In this document: positions 1-5,936 of the stretch, piece by piece
Position numbering within the stretch: the stretch's first letter is position 1
How the letters are laid out: each line of letters opens with the position of its first letter
From: Patulibacter sp050252545
Lineage (GTDB): Bacteria > Actinomycetota > Thermoleophilia > Solirubrobacterales > Solirubrobacteraceae
Assembly (NCBI GenBank): GCA_050252545.1
Contig: JBFWKS010000202.1
Location: 1-8,060, forward strand
Reading direction: 5' to 3'
DNA: 8,060 bases
The notes under the pieces: model-generated
What the model was told of the DNA's origin: nothing
Seen by the model: only the letters and a program-made list of their open reading frames with translations
Databases searched by the model: none
Program-made: the position numbers and the translations under genes

Positions 1-1126
1 GCTCATCCCCGAGCCGATCATGGGCAAGACGCCGCCGCTGGAGGAGTGCCTTGCGGAGGGCACCGAGCTGCGGCAGACGTACGACACGGATCCGGTCGCG
101 AAGGAGGTCCTCGATACCGCGCGGGGGCTGGAGGGCAACATCCGGGCGTTCGGGATGCACGCCGCCGCGGTCGTCATCAGCGACCGGGATCTGACGCAGG
201 TCGTGCCGTTGTTGTTGTCCGACAGTCGCAAGGTCGACGAGCACGGCAAGAAGATCTACAACCAGGTGACGCAGTTCCCGATGGGTCCGGTGGAGGAGCT
301 GGGCCTGTTGAAGATGGACTTCCTGGGGTTGCGCAACCTCGATGTGATCGATGATGCGTTGGCGATCATCGAGCGGTCGTCGGGGGAGCGGATCGACATC
401 GCGCAGGTGCCGTTGGACGATCGCAAGACGTACGAGATGTTGGCGCGGGGCGATTCGATCGGGGTGTTCCAGTTCGAGTCGGAGGGGATGCGCAAGGCGC
501 TCAGGCAGGTGGTGCCGACGGAGTTCGACGATCTGATCGCGCTGGTGGCGTTGTATCGGCCGGGCGCGATGGATCAGATCCCGACGTATGCGCAGGGCAA
601 GCATGATCCGTCGATGATCCGGATTCCGGATCCGCGGTTGGAGCCGATCATCGGTCCGACGAAGGGGGTGATCCTGTACCAGGAGCAGTCGATGCGGATC
701 TCGCGCGATCTGGCGGGGTTCACGCCCGGGCAGGCCGACGACCTCCGCAAGGCGATCGGCAAGAAGAAGCGGGACAAACTGATCGAACTGGAACCCCTGT
801 TTCGGCGAGGCGCGACGTCGTCGGGCACGGCCCCCAACGTCGTCGACCAGGTGTGGCACGCCCTGTACACGTCCGGCAACTATTCGTTCAACAAGTCGCA
901 CGCGGCCTGCTACGGGTTGGTGTCGTACCGGACGGCATGGTTGAAGGCCAACCATCCGGCCGAGTACATGGCGGCGCTCCTGTCGTCGGTGTTGCCGTCA
1001 AAGGACAAGGTCCGGTTCTTCCTCAACGTGTGCAGGGACATGGGCATCCCGGTGCTGCCGTCGGACGACGTCCGCGCCTCCCGGTTCACGGTCCGCGACG
1101 GAGCGATCAGGTCGCCTGCGACGTGA
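1..1126 (+). pseudogene. dnaE: DNA polymerase III alpha subunit, internal fragment truncated at its 3' end
   Basis: Replicative DNA polymerase catalytic subunit (C-family). The frame is open from base 2 (LIPEPIMGKTPPLEE), so the gene begins before the window. About 374 residues are visible, covering the later part of the palm and the fingers region. Recognisable blocks are HAAAVVISDR, GLLKMDFLGLRNLDVIDDA, GVFQFESEGM, LVALYRPGAM, ILYQEQSMRIS, DLRKAIGKKK, YSFNKSHAACYG and HPAEYMAALLSSV. Homology runs to RFTVRDGAIR, where family members normally continue with a Y/FGL...NVG block. Here the frame instead gives SPAT and a TGA at 1124-1126. The HhH, OB-fold and tau-binding C-terminal regions (several hundred residues) are missing. 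The catalytic aspartates lie upstream of the window. TTG leucine codons are frequent (at least 12), unlike meaB downstream (one seen). Family assignment is certain; loss of function is inferred. Confidence 0.9.
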
Positions 1127-1202
1127 GCGGGCTCAGCCGCGCGCCGAGAACCAGACGGACGCGACCGTGGGCAGAAGTTCATCGCGACGGCGTTCAACCA
1201 CC

Positions 1203-1239
1203 GGTAGTACCCGCGTGGTCCCGCTGGTAGCCTTCCGGT
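1203..1239 (+). promoter_or_regulatory. Putative leaderless promoter/operator of the toxin-antitoxin pair
   Basis: A TAGCCT hexamer (TAnnnT type) at 1228-1233 lies six bases before the antitoxin ATG at 1240. That is the spacing expected if transcription starts at the ATG itself. No purine-rich ribosome binding site precedes the ATG, which fits a leaderless message. No good -35 is visible. A small symmetric element GGTAGTACC at 1203-1211 sits inside a wider inverted pair, ACCAC (1197-1201) and GTGGT (1215-1219). It could be the operator for the RHH antitoxin, since such antitoxins usually repress their own promoters. This is inference from spacing and symmetry only. Confidence 0.35.
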
Positions 1240-1467
1240 ATGACCAGCAAGATCGCCGTGAGCCTGCCCGACGAGCAGGTGGACGCGATCCGCCGTGCAG
1301 TCGCGCAAGGGAGGGCGCCGTCGGTGTCCGGCTTCATCAGCGCGGCTGTCGCACGCGCCGAGCGGGAGGACCATCTCGCTCGGCTCCTGGACGACCTGGA
1401 TCGGGAGCTGGGCGAGGTGAGCCCGGCCGACCTGGCCTGGGCGGACAAGGCGCTGGGCCTGGAATGA
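1240..1467 (+). CDS. Ribbon-helix-helix antitoxin (VapB/CopG-like)
   Basis: A 75-residue protein with an N-terminal ribbon-helix-helix pattern. The beta strand is KIAVSLPDE (residues 4-12), helix 1 is QVDAIRRAVAQG, and helix 2 includes SVSGFISAAVARA (around residues 28-40). The acidic C-terminal half (DHLARLLDDLDRELGEVSPADLAWADKALG) is of the kind that wraps around and neutralises a PIN toxin. The tail with an (A)WADKALG-like end is common in actinobacterial PIN-associated antitoxins. The TGA stop overlaps the toxin start by four bases (ATGA at 1464-1467), implying translational coupling. Expected role: bind and inhibit the downstream RNase and repress the operon. The start is chosen at ATG 1240 because RHH homology begins at once and a -10-like hexamer is optimally placed before it. 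The pair is intact although the genes on both sides are truncated. Confidence 0.85.
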   Translation: MTSKIAVSLPDEQVDAIRRAVAQGRAPSVSGFISAAVARAEREDHLARLLDDLDRELGEVSPADLAWADKALGLE

Positions 1468-1859
1468 CCGACGGTGACGTGACGAAGGGCCTGACCCTCG
1501 ACACGGGAGCGTTGCTCGCACTCGAGCGGGGCGACAGCCGGGTCCGTGCGCTCCTTCGCCGTGCGCTCGAGCACCAACTCGCGCTGGCCGTCCCCGCGGG
1601 GGCCGTCGCCCAGGCGTGGCGGGGCGGCCCTCGTCAAGCGCGGGTGGCTCGACTGCTCGGTGACCCCGCTGTGGAGGTCCCGTCCTTGGACGACACGACG
1701 GCACGAGCCGTCGGCCTGCTGTGCGGACGGACCGGACATCCGGACATCGTCGACGTCCACGTCGCACTGCACGCCAGGGCTCACGACCAGACGGTGGTGA
1801 CCTCCGATCCTGATGACCTGCGGGCGATCGATTCTCGGTTGCCGCTCGTCGCGATCTGA
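1464..1859 (+). CDS. PIN-domain ribonuclease toxin (VapC-like)
   Basis: A 131-residue PIN-domain protein, the usual size for VapC toxins, which are Mg2+-dependent endoribonucleases that often cleave tRNA or rRNA. The first acidic residue is D13 in LTLDTGALLALERGD. The later acidic cluster is D94/D97 in GHPDIVDVHVAL, and the last is D115 in VVTSDPDDLRAI. At the position where many PIN proteins have a Glu (PAGAVAQAWRGG), this protein has Gln50. I recall this Q as common in this actinobacterial subfamily, so it is probably not a defect. The ATG overlaps the antitoxin stop (ATGA), and the longer open frame upstream of 1464 is antitoxin-coding DNA in another frame, so 1464 is the start. It forms a type II toxin-antitoxin operon with the preceding gene. 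RNA target unknown. Confidence 0.87.
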   Translation: MTDGDVTKGLTLDTGALLALERGDSRVRALLRRALEHQLALAVPAGAVAQAWRGGPRQARVARLLGDPAVEVPSLDDTTARAVGLLCGRTGHPDIVDVHVALHARAHDQTVVTSDPDDLRAIDSRLPLVAI

Positions 1860-1865
1860 CCGGCT

Positions 1866-1890
1866 GCCGTCGCGAAGCGCGGTCGACGGC
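1866..1890 (+). terminator. Possible hairpin terminator after the PIN toxin
   Basis: A perfect 7-bp stem GCCGTCG (1866-1872) and CGACGGC (1884-1890) encloses an 11-base loop, beginning six bases after the toxin stop codon. No T tract follows, which is usual for GC-rich actinobacterial terminators. The remainder of 1860-1966 shows no supportable gene. Confidence 0.35.
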
Positions 1891-1966
1891 CGTTCGCCCC
1901 GCCCGAGTCCCGAGTTGCTCCAGATCTGTCTCACGACCTGGATCCCGGGCATCCGACCGGGCCGCC

Positions 1967-2551
1967 TCACCGAGCGCGCTGACCGACCACCCCGTCGACC
2001 CCGGCCACCATCCGCCCCAGCGCGCGGCGGTGCCCGCCCAATCCACCGAGCAGGGCCACGTCCGCCGGACGGGTCGGATCGATCGCCGAGACCGCCTCCA
2101 CGTCCGGGTCGACGATCAGCCGTGGCCCGTCGTCGATGATCAGGACGACCGCGGCGTCCGGCCCGTCGACGACCAGGTCGGGCAGACCGAGCCCGGCCGT
2201 CACCTCGCCGGCGGCCAGGGGCGGCAGCCACCGCTCGCGCTGCTCGTCGCTACCGCACGCCTGGAGCACCGCGGCCACCGTCGCCGTCGACGCCAGCGGC
2301 GTCGACAGGCAGGCGTACCCGGCCCCCTCCAGGATCACCGCGAGCGTCACGGTGTCGAACCCCTGCCCGCCGTGCTCCTCGGCCACGGCGATCCCCGGCC
2401 ACCCGAGCGCCGCGATCTCGCGCCACAGGTTCGGGTCGCCGCCACCCCGCTCGGCGGCGTCGCGGACCGTGGCGATCGGGGCCCGCTCGTCCAGGGACCC
2501 GCGGGCGACGCTCTTGATGTCGTGCTGATCGTCGGTGAGGTCGAAGCGCAT
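1967..2551 (-). pseudogene. Acyl-CoA dehydrogenase (FadE-type, second of pair), C-terminal domain missing
   Basis: N-terminal and middle domains of an acyl-CoA dehydrogenase, an FAD enzyme that introduces the alpha,beta double bond into acyl-CoA. It starts MRFDLTDDQHDIKSVAR. It contains LGWPGIAVAEEHGGQGFDTVTLAVILE and a middle-domain stretch (TAGLGLPDLVVDGPDAAVVLIIDDG to DPTRPADVALLGG). After about residue 165 the sequence stops resembling the family and ends at residue 194. Relatives are typically 340-380 residues, so the C-terminal helical domain that completes the FAD and acyl-CoA sites is gone. The ATG is nine bases after the stop of the preceding ACAD, with a GAGGA ribosome binding site overlapping that stop, so the two were one operon. 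Such tandem pairs often form heteromeric FadE enzymes of actinobacterial sterol side-chain degradation (ChsE type). That role is inferred from arrangement only. Confidence 0.8.
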
Positions 2552-2560
2552 GGTGGGTCC

Positions 2561-3455
2561 TCAGCGGGCCTTGGGCAGTCCGAGCACGCGGCCGGACACG
2601 ATGTTCTTGAGCACCTCGGTGGTGCCGCCCTCGATCGTGTTGCCGCGGGCGCGCAGGAGCCGGTGCGACCACGGGTCGTCGGCCGCCAGGGCGGCGGGGC
2701 CGAGCGCGTCGACGGCGAACTGGGTCAGCTCCTGGTTGGTCTCCGACCAGAGCCATTTGGTGAGCGCGCCCTCCGGCCCGGGCTCGCCGTCCCGCTCGGT
2801 CCGCGTCAGGCCGCGGTAGGCCGTCAGGCGGATCACCTCAGTCCGCCGGTGCAGTTCGCCGAGCCGCTCGGCGATCGCCGGGTCTTCGAGCAACCCACGC
2901 CCGGTGATCCGGGCGGCCAGCTCGTCGACGTCCTGGCGCAGCTGCGCCTGGAGGAAGAACCCCAGCCCGGCACGCTCGTTCATCAACGTGGTCATCGCCA
3001 CCCGCCAGCCGTTGCCGACCCCGCCGAGGACCCGGTCGGCCGGCACCCGCGCACCGTCGAGGAACAGCTCGTTGAACTCCGTCTCGCCGGTGATCTGTCA
3101 CAGCGGGACGACGTCGACGCCGTCCTGCTCCATGTCGAGCAGGAAGTACGCCCGATGCTTCGGTGCGTCCGGGTCCGTGCGGGCCAGCAGCATGCGCCAC
3201 CGGCCGTACTGGGCCCAGCTCGTCCACACCTTCTGCCCCGTGATCACCCAGTCGTCACCGTCGCGCACCGCCCGGGTCCGCAACGACGCCAGGTCCGACC
3301 CGGCCGACGGCTCCGAGAAGCCCTGGCACCACATCTCCGACGCGTCGAGGATCGTGGTCATGCAACCAGCGCCGCAGCTCGTCCCGGAACGCGAGCTCCG
3401 ATGCCGTGAACGTCAGATCCGTCGTCGCGACTCCTCGGCCGTCTCGGGCCACCAT
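2561..3455 (-). pseudogene. Acyl-CoA dehydrogenase (FadE-type, first of pair) with internal deletion, frameshift and in-frame UGA
   Basis: Three pieces of one ACAD. The N-terminal piece begins at ATG 3455 (or GTG 3452) and carries DLTFTASELAFRDELRRWLHDHDP. It then jumps, with a frame change near 3349-3355, to ILDASEMWCQGFSEPSAGSDLASL. Roughly 90 residues that normally lie between are absent. The middle domain continues (WVITGQKVWTSWAQYGRW) to GVDVVPL, where TGA at 3098-3100 replaces the usually conserved arginine codon before QITGETEFNELF. The same frame then runs on, complete, to the C terminus with TIEGGTTEVLKNIVSGRVLGLPKAR, including the catalytic-type Glu of IEGGT. One CGA-to-TGA change explains the stop. 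With two independent lesions a full enzyme cannot be made. The fragments from ATG 3361 and ATG 3046 could be translated but lack whole domains. Confidence 0.88.
3349..3355 (-). other. Deletion junction inside the acyl-CoA dehydrogenase gene
   Basis: On the minus strand, codons for ...WLHDHDP (frame of 3455) meet codons for ILDASEMW (frame of 3361). The bases GATCC at 3349-3353 (reverse strand) fit both sides: GAT CC of the Asp-Pro end, and ATCC of the Ile-Leu start. This looks like a short-microhomology join. That the missing piece is about 90 codons is estimated from memory of family alignments. Confidence 0.6.
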
Positions 3456-3571
3456 GTCGTCGAGGCCGTCCGGCGACAACAGCTCCAGTTCGGTGCATGC
3501 GTGGCGCGTGCCCGACGCTGCACCGACCGGCGGTCCGACGGCGCGTCGGGCGACCCACGGTCCGGCGGTTC
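3456..3571. other. Gap between SDR and acyl-CoA dehydrogenase remnants
   Basis: This 116-base stretch holds no gene that I recognise. The minus-strand frame of the ACAD N-terminus stays open through it (reading CTELELLSPDGLDD before the ATG at 3455). An earlier start, or a leftover of another deleted gene, cannot be excluded. No clear promoter or ribosome binding site was found. Confidence 0.3.
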
Positions 3572-3925
3572 TCAGTAGACGGCATAGCCGCCGTCCACCC
3601 GGATGTCGTCCCCGGTGTGGTACGCCGACGCGTCGCTCGCCAGGTACACGGCGATGCCCTCGAAGTCCGCCCCGGTGCCCCAGCGGCGGACGGGGATCCG
3701 AGGCAGCACCGCGTCGACGAAGCGCTGGTTCTGTAGCGGCACGTCGAGCAACGCGCTCTCGGTCCACCCCGGCAGCAGGGTGTTGGCGCGGATGCCGTGC
3801 GGCGCCAGCTCGACCGCCAGCGCCTTCATCACCGGGCCGAGCGCCCCCTTGCTCGCGGTGTACGGATACCCACCGGACTGGCCCATGAGGACCGACAGGC
3901 TCGCGGTCGCCACCAGGCTCCCGCC
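3572..3925 (-). pseudogene. Short-chain dehydrogenase/reductase, N-terminal half missing
   Basis: C-terminal half of a classical SDR, an NAD(P)-dependent oxidoreductase of hydroxy/keto substrates. Visible are the serine-strand region GGSLVATASLSVLM, the catalytic YxxxK in GGYPYTASKGAL, the PG motif block GIRANTLLPGWTES, and the C-terminal block AVYLASDASAYHTGDDIRVDGGYAVY ending at TGA 3572-3574. Family homology begins only at GGS (about 3925). The Rossmann glycine motif, the NNAG motif and the rest of the N-terminal half (about 130 residues) are absent. Immediately beyond, the plus strand reads as aldehyde dehydrogenase. A GTG at 3913 could in principle start a 113-residue peptide, but this lacks the cofactor site. 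It lies upstream of the two ACADs on the same strand and probably belonged to their beta-oxidation-type operon. Confidence 0.85.
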
Positions 3926-3930
3926 GTGTC
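3916..3930. other. Deletion junction joining SDR and aldehyde dehydrogenase remnants head to head
   Basis: SDR homology on the minus strand extends up to about 3925, and ALDH homology on the plus strand begins about 3928, with no spacer. The two genes would have been divergent. Both N-terminal halves and the intergenic promoter region are missing at a single point, as expected of one deletion of roughly 1 kb or more. Size is inferred from usual family lengths. Confidence 0.65.
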
Positions 3931-4635
3931 GCCCGCGACGCGAACCTGGATGTCGCCGCCCGCCGGATCGCGTGGGCCAACGCGCTCAACGCCGGCCAGG
4001 CGTGCATCGCACCGGACTACCTGCTGGTCGAGGACGCGATCCGCGAGCCGTTCATGGACCGGCTGCAGCGCGAGGTCGAGCGCACCGGCCGGGAGTACCC
4101 CTCGCGGGTGGTCAGCACCGCCCACGCCGAGCGGCTGTCCGGACTGCTCGGCGACCACGGCGGCAGCGTCGCCTGCGGCGGACAGGTCGACGGCCCCGGC
4201 ATGCGGGTGACCCCGACGGTGATCACCGATCCGGATCCGGACTCCGCCGTGATGCAGGAGGAGATCTTCGGCCCGATCCTGCCGGTCCGGTCGGTGGCGT
4301 CGGTCGACGAGGCGATCGCGTTCGTCAACGCCCGTCCGAAGCCGCTGGCGCTGTACCTGTTCACCGAGTCGGACGACACTGTCGAGGCGGTCACCGGCTC
4401 GACGGCGTCGGGATCGGTCGGCATCAACCACCTGCTGTACCAGCTGCTGATCCCCGACCTGCCCTTCGGTGGTGTCGGCGCGTCCGGCATGGGCGCCTAC
4501 CACGGGCGTCACGGCTTCGACACGTTCAGTCATCAGAAGTCGGTGCTGCACAAGCCCACGAAGCCGGACCCGTCGATCGCCTACCCGCCCTACGGTCCGA
4601 TCGCCTCGCGCATCATGCGGCGGATGATGGGCTGA
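3926..4635 (+). pseudogene. Aldehyde dehydrogenase (class 3-like), N-terminal half missing
   Basis: C-terminal half of an NAD(P)-dependent aldehyde dehydrogenase. Homology starts at VARDANLDVAARRIAW (about 3928) and continues through NAGQACIAPDYLLVED with the catalytic cysteine. Then come MQEEIFGPILPV, VNARPKPLALYLFTE, INHLLYQ, LPFGGVGASGMGAYHGRHGFDTFSHQKSV and a C-terminal tail to TGA 4633-4635. About 235 residues remain of a usual 450-480. The NAD-binding Rossmann domain and the general-base Glu (ELGGKSP motif) are lost, so activity is not expected. The first ATG in frame is at 4054, after the cysteine motif. No start or ribosome binding site exists at the truncation point. Subfamily is inferred from the FG...YHG and SHQKSV-type C terminus, typical of ALDH3/coniferyl-aldehyde-dehydrogenase-like proteins. 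Confidence 0.87.
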
Positions 4636-4668
4636 CCGTCCCGCATCGAGGCGGCGGGCACGGCCGGG

Positions 4669-4698
4669 CGGACCCCCGCCACGACGGTGGGATACGGT
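4669..4698 (+). promoter_or_regulatory. Weak candidate promoter of meaB
   Basis: TACGGT at 4693-4698 fits the TAnnnT -10 pattern. The best -35 candidate is CGGACC at 4669-4674 (18-base spacer, three of six matches). Transcription would start near 4705, giving a leader of about nine bases before ATG 4714. No B12 riboswitch could fit in the 78-base gap after the aldehyde dehydrogenase stop. Confidence 0.25.
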
Positions 4699-4713
4699 CC
4701 ATCCCTCTCGACC

Positions 4714-5748
4714 ATGGCCCGTTCCCGCCCCTCGATCGACGACCTCGAGACCGGCCTGCGCGCCGGCGACCGCGGGACCCTCGCGCGGGCGATCACGCTC
4801 GCAGAGAGCCGTCGCCTGGACGACCGGGAGCGCGCACAGGAGTTGATCGCCCGGCTGCTGCCCGGTCCCGGTGAGGGGCCCTCGAGCGCGCGGCGGATCG
4901 GCCTGACCGGCGTTCCCGGTGCCGGCAAGTCGACGACGATCGAGGCGCTCGGGGTGTGGCTCGTCGAGCAGGGACACAAGGTCGCGGTGCTCGCCGTCGA
5001 CCCGTCGTCGACCCGCCAGGGCGGCAGCATCCTCGGGGACAAGACCCGGATGCAGCGCCTGAGCGTGCTCGACGAGGCGTTCATCCGGCCCTCCCCCACC
5101 TCCGGCGTGCTCGGCGGCGTCGCGCGGCGCACCCGCGAGGCGATGGTGCTGTGCGAGGCCGCCGGGTTCGACGTCGTGATCGTCGAATCGGTCGGCGTCG
5201 GACAGTCCGAGGCCGAGCTCGCCGAGCTCGTCGACTGCGTGTGCCTGCTCCTCGTCCCCGGCGCCGGGGACGAGCTGCAGGGCATCAAGCGCGGCATCGT
5301 CGAGGTGTCCGACCTCATCGTCGTCAACAAGGCCGACGGCGACCGGCTGCGGCTGGCCCGCCATGCCGCCCGCGACTACCGCCACGCGCTGCGGCTGCTG
5401 CCCGACGCCACCCCCGGCTGGAAGACCCAGGTGCTGATCGCCAGTGCCACGGAGAGGACCGGGATCGCCGAGACGTGGGAGGCGATCCAGCAGCATCGGG
5501 AGCACATGGAGGAGTCCGGCGAGCTCGTCCTGCGGCGCGACCGGCAGCAGCAGCGGTGGCTGCACGCCCAGGTCGAGGAGGCCGTCCTGGCCGCGTTCCA
5601 CGCCCGGCCCGGCGTGGCCGACGCGGTCGCGGAGGCCGAGCGGACGGTGCGCGACGCGACCACGACGGTGCCGCAGGCCGCCGACCGGGTGCTGCGGGCC
5701 GGGTTCGGCCCCGATCCCGACGCGCTCCCCCCCGACGCGCGGTCCTGA
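4714..5748 (+). CDS. meaB: MeaB/ArgK-family GTPase, chaperone of methylmalonyl-CoA-type mutases
   Basis: P-loop GTPase (G3E family) that protects and reloads adenosylcobalamin-dependent acyl-CoA mutases in the cytoplasm. It has 344 residues, normal length. Walker A is GVPGAGKST (66-74). The switch/Mg region is AVDPSSTRQGGSILGDKTRM (94-113). The signature ESVGVGQSE (158-166) follows. The guanine-specificity motif is NKAD (205-208), preceded by GAGDELQGIKRGIVEVSDL. The C-terminal arm (EESGELVLRRDRQQQRWLHAQ) matches the dimerisation extension of the family. ATG 4714 is preferred over GTG 4687 because homology begins after it and 4687 falls in the promoter-like stretch. There is no obvious ribosome binding site. 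No mutase subunit is in the window; the upstream neighbour is the broken aldehyde dehydrogenase. All key motifs are intact. Confidence 0.93.
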   Translation: MARSRPSIDDLETGLRAGDRGTLARAITLAESRRLDDRERAQELIARLLPGPGEGPSSARRIGLTGVPGAGKSTTIEALGVWLVEQGHKVAVLAVDPSSTRQGGSILGDKTRMQRLSVLDEAFIRPSPTSGVLGGVARRTREAMVLCEAAGFDVVIVESVGVGQSEAELAELVDCVCLLLVPGAGDELQGIKRGIVEVSDLIVVNKADGDRLRLARHAARDYRHALRLLPDATPGWKTQVLIASATERTGIAETWEAIQQHREHMEESGELVLRRDRQQQRWLHAQVEEAVLAAFHARPGVADAVAEAERTVRDATTTVPQAADRVLRAGFGPDPDALPPDARS

Positions 5749-5777
5749 CTCCCGAGAGTCGGCGGCTACCGGCCGAC
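5747..5777 (+). terminator. Two adjacent hairpins after meaB, candidate terminator
   Basis: GACTC (5747-5751) and GAGTC (5756-5760) form a perfect 5-bp stem with a CCGA loop right at the meaB stop. It overlaps a second stem of GTCGGC (5758-5763) and GCCGAC (5772-5777) with an 8-base loop. The two share bases 5758-5760, so they may be alternative folds. No T tract is present. The second hairpin overlaps repeat copy A. Confidence 0.35.
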
Positions 5778-5788
5778 ACCCACCGTCG
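5766..5788 (-). repeat. Dispersed 23-bp repeat, copy A
   Basis: This copy matches copy C (6946-6968) at 21 of 23 positions and copy B (5827-5850) less well. The plus strand reads CTACCGGCC then GACACCCACCGTCG. On the minus strand it would encode ...PTTVGVGR and a TAG stop, like the true C terminus of the membrane protein at copy C. Here no supportable minus-strand gene precedes it. Copies A and B lie 61 bases apart in the meaB-HTH gap. Confidence 0.6.
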
Positions 5789-5826
5789 TCGGAGCGGTAT
5801 GGGCCGGCACGCATCTCGCCGACGGC

Positions 5827-5850
5827 CTACCGGCCCCACGCCCACGGTCG
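5827..5850 (-). repeat. Dispersed repeat, copy B (24 bp, diverged)
   Basis: The plus strand reads CTACCGGCCCCACG then CCCACGGTCG. Relative to copies A and C it has one extra base and a few substitutions, which shifts the minus-strand reading frame away from the VGVGR-stop reading. It runs straight into the 16-bp palindrome at 5846-5861. Confidence 0.5.
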
Positions 5851-5861
5851 GCGCGCCGACC
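5846..5861. repeat. Perfect 16-bp palindrome
   Basis: GGTCGGCGCGCCGACC is its own reverse complement. As RNA or cruciform it could form a 6-bp GC stem with a GCGC tetraloop. It lies between meaB and the HTH gene, about 60 bases before the HTH promoter. It could be a terminator arm or a protein-binding site. Given the base composition, a chance origin remains possible. Confidence 0.5.
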
Positions 5862-5908
5862 TCGGCCGGGTCTGCCGTCGTGACCTCGTGCGATGGCAGC
5901 GCACTTCC

Positions 5909-5936
5909 ACGACAGCGTCGGCATATCCACTAGGAT
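5909..5936 (+). promoter_or_regulatory. Promoter of the HTH-nucleotidyltransferase operon (leaderless)
   Basis: A -35 ACGACA (5909-5914, four of six matches to TTGACA) is followed, after a 16-base spacer, by -10 TAGGAT (5931-5936, four of six matches to TATAAT). Six bases then separate the -10 from ATG 5943, so the transcript would start at or next to the ATG, giving a leaderless message. The AT-rich character of this spot stands out in the surrounding GC-rich DNA. The -10 lies inside the inverted repeat listed separately. Confidence 0.6.

Noticed and set aside
1127..1239. Insertion sequence or attachment site between dnaE and the antitoxin
   Set aside because: No transposase, terminal inverted repeats, target duplication or tRNA-like sequence could be identified.
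3098..3100. UGA as a selenocysteine codon
   Set aside because: The position corresponds to a conserved arginine, not cysteine. No selenocysteine insertion element was evident, and the gene also carries a frameshifting deletion.
2030..3409. 459-residue plus-strand open frame opposite the acyl-CoA dehydrogenases
   Set aside because: The minus strand carries unmistakable ACAD motifs; the plus frame is a GC-driven shadow.
4682..4700. Fourth copy of the dispersed repeat (CGACGGTGGG near 4683-4692)
   Set aside because: Only about ten bases match, after which the sequence diverges with a gap. This is within chance for GC-rich DNA.
4636..4713. Cobalamin riboswitch before meaB
   Set aside because: The gap is only 78 bases, too short for a B12 riboswitch, and no B12-box-like sequence was seen.
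3829..5814. 661-residue open frame on the minus strand across the aldehyde dehydrogenase remnant and meaB
   Set aside because: It lies antisense to clearly recognisable proteins, has a composition typical of GC-rich shadow frames (R, G, A, P, D rich) and shows no recognisable motif.
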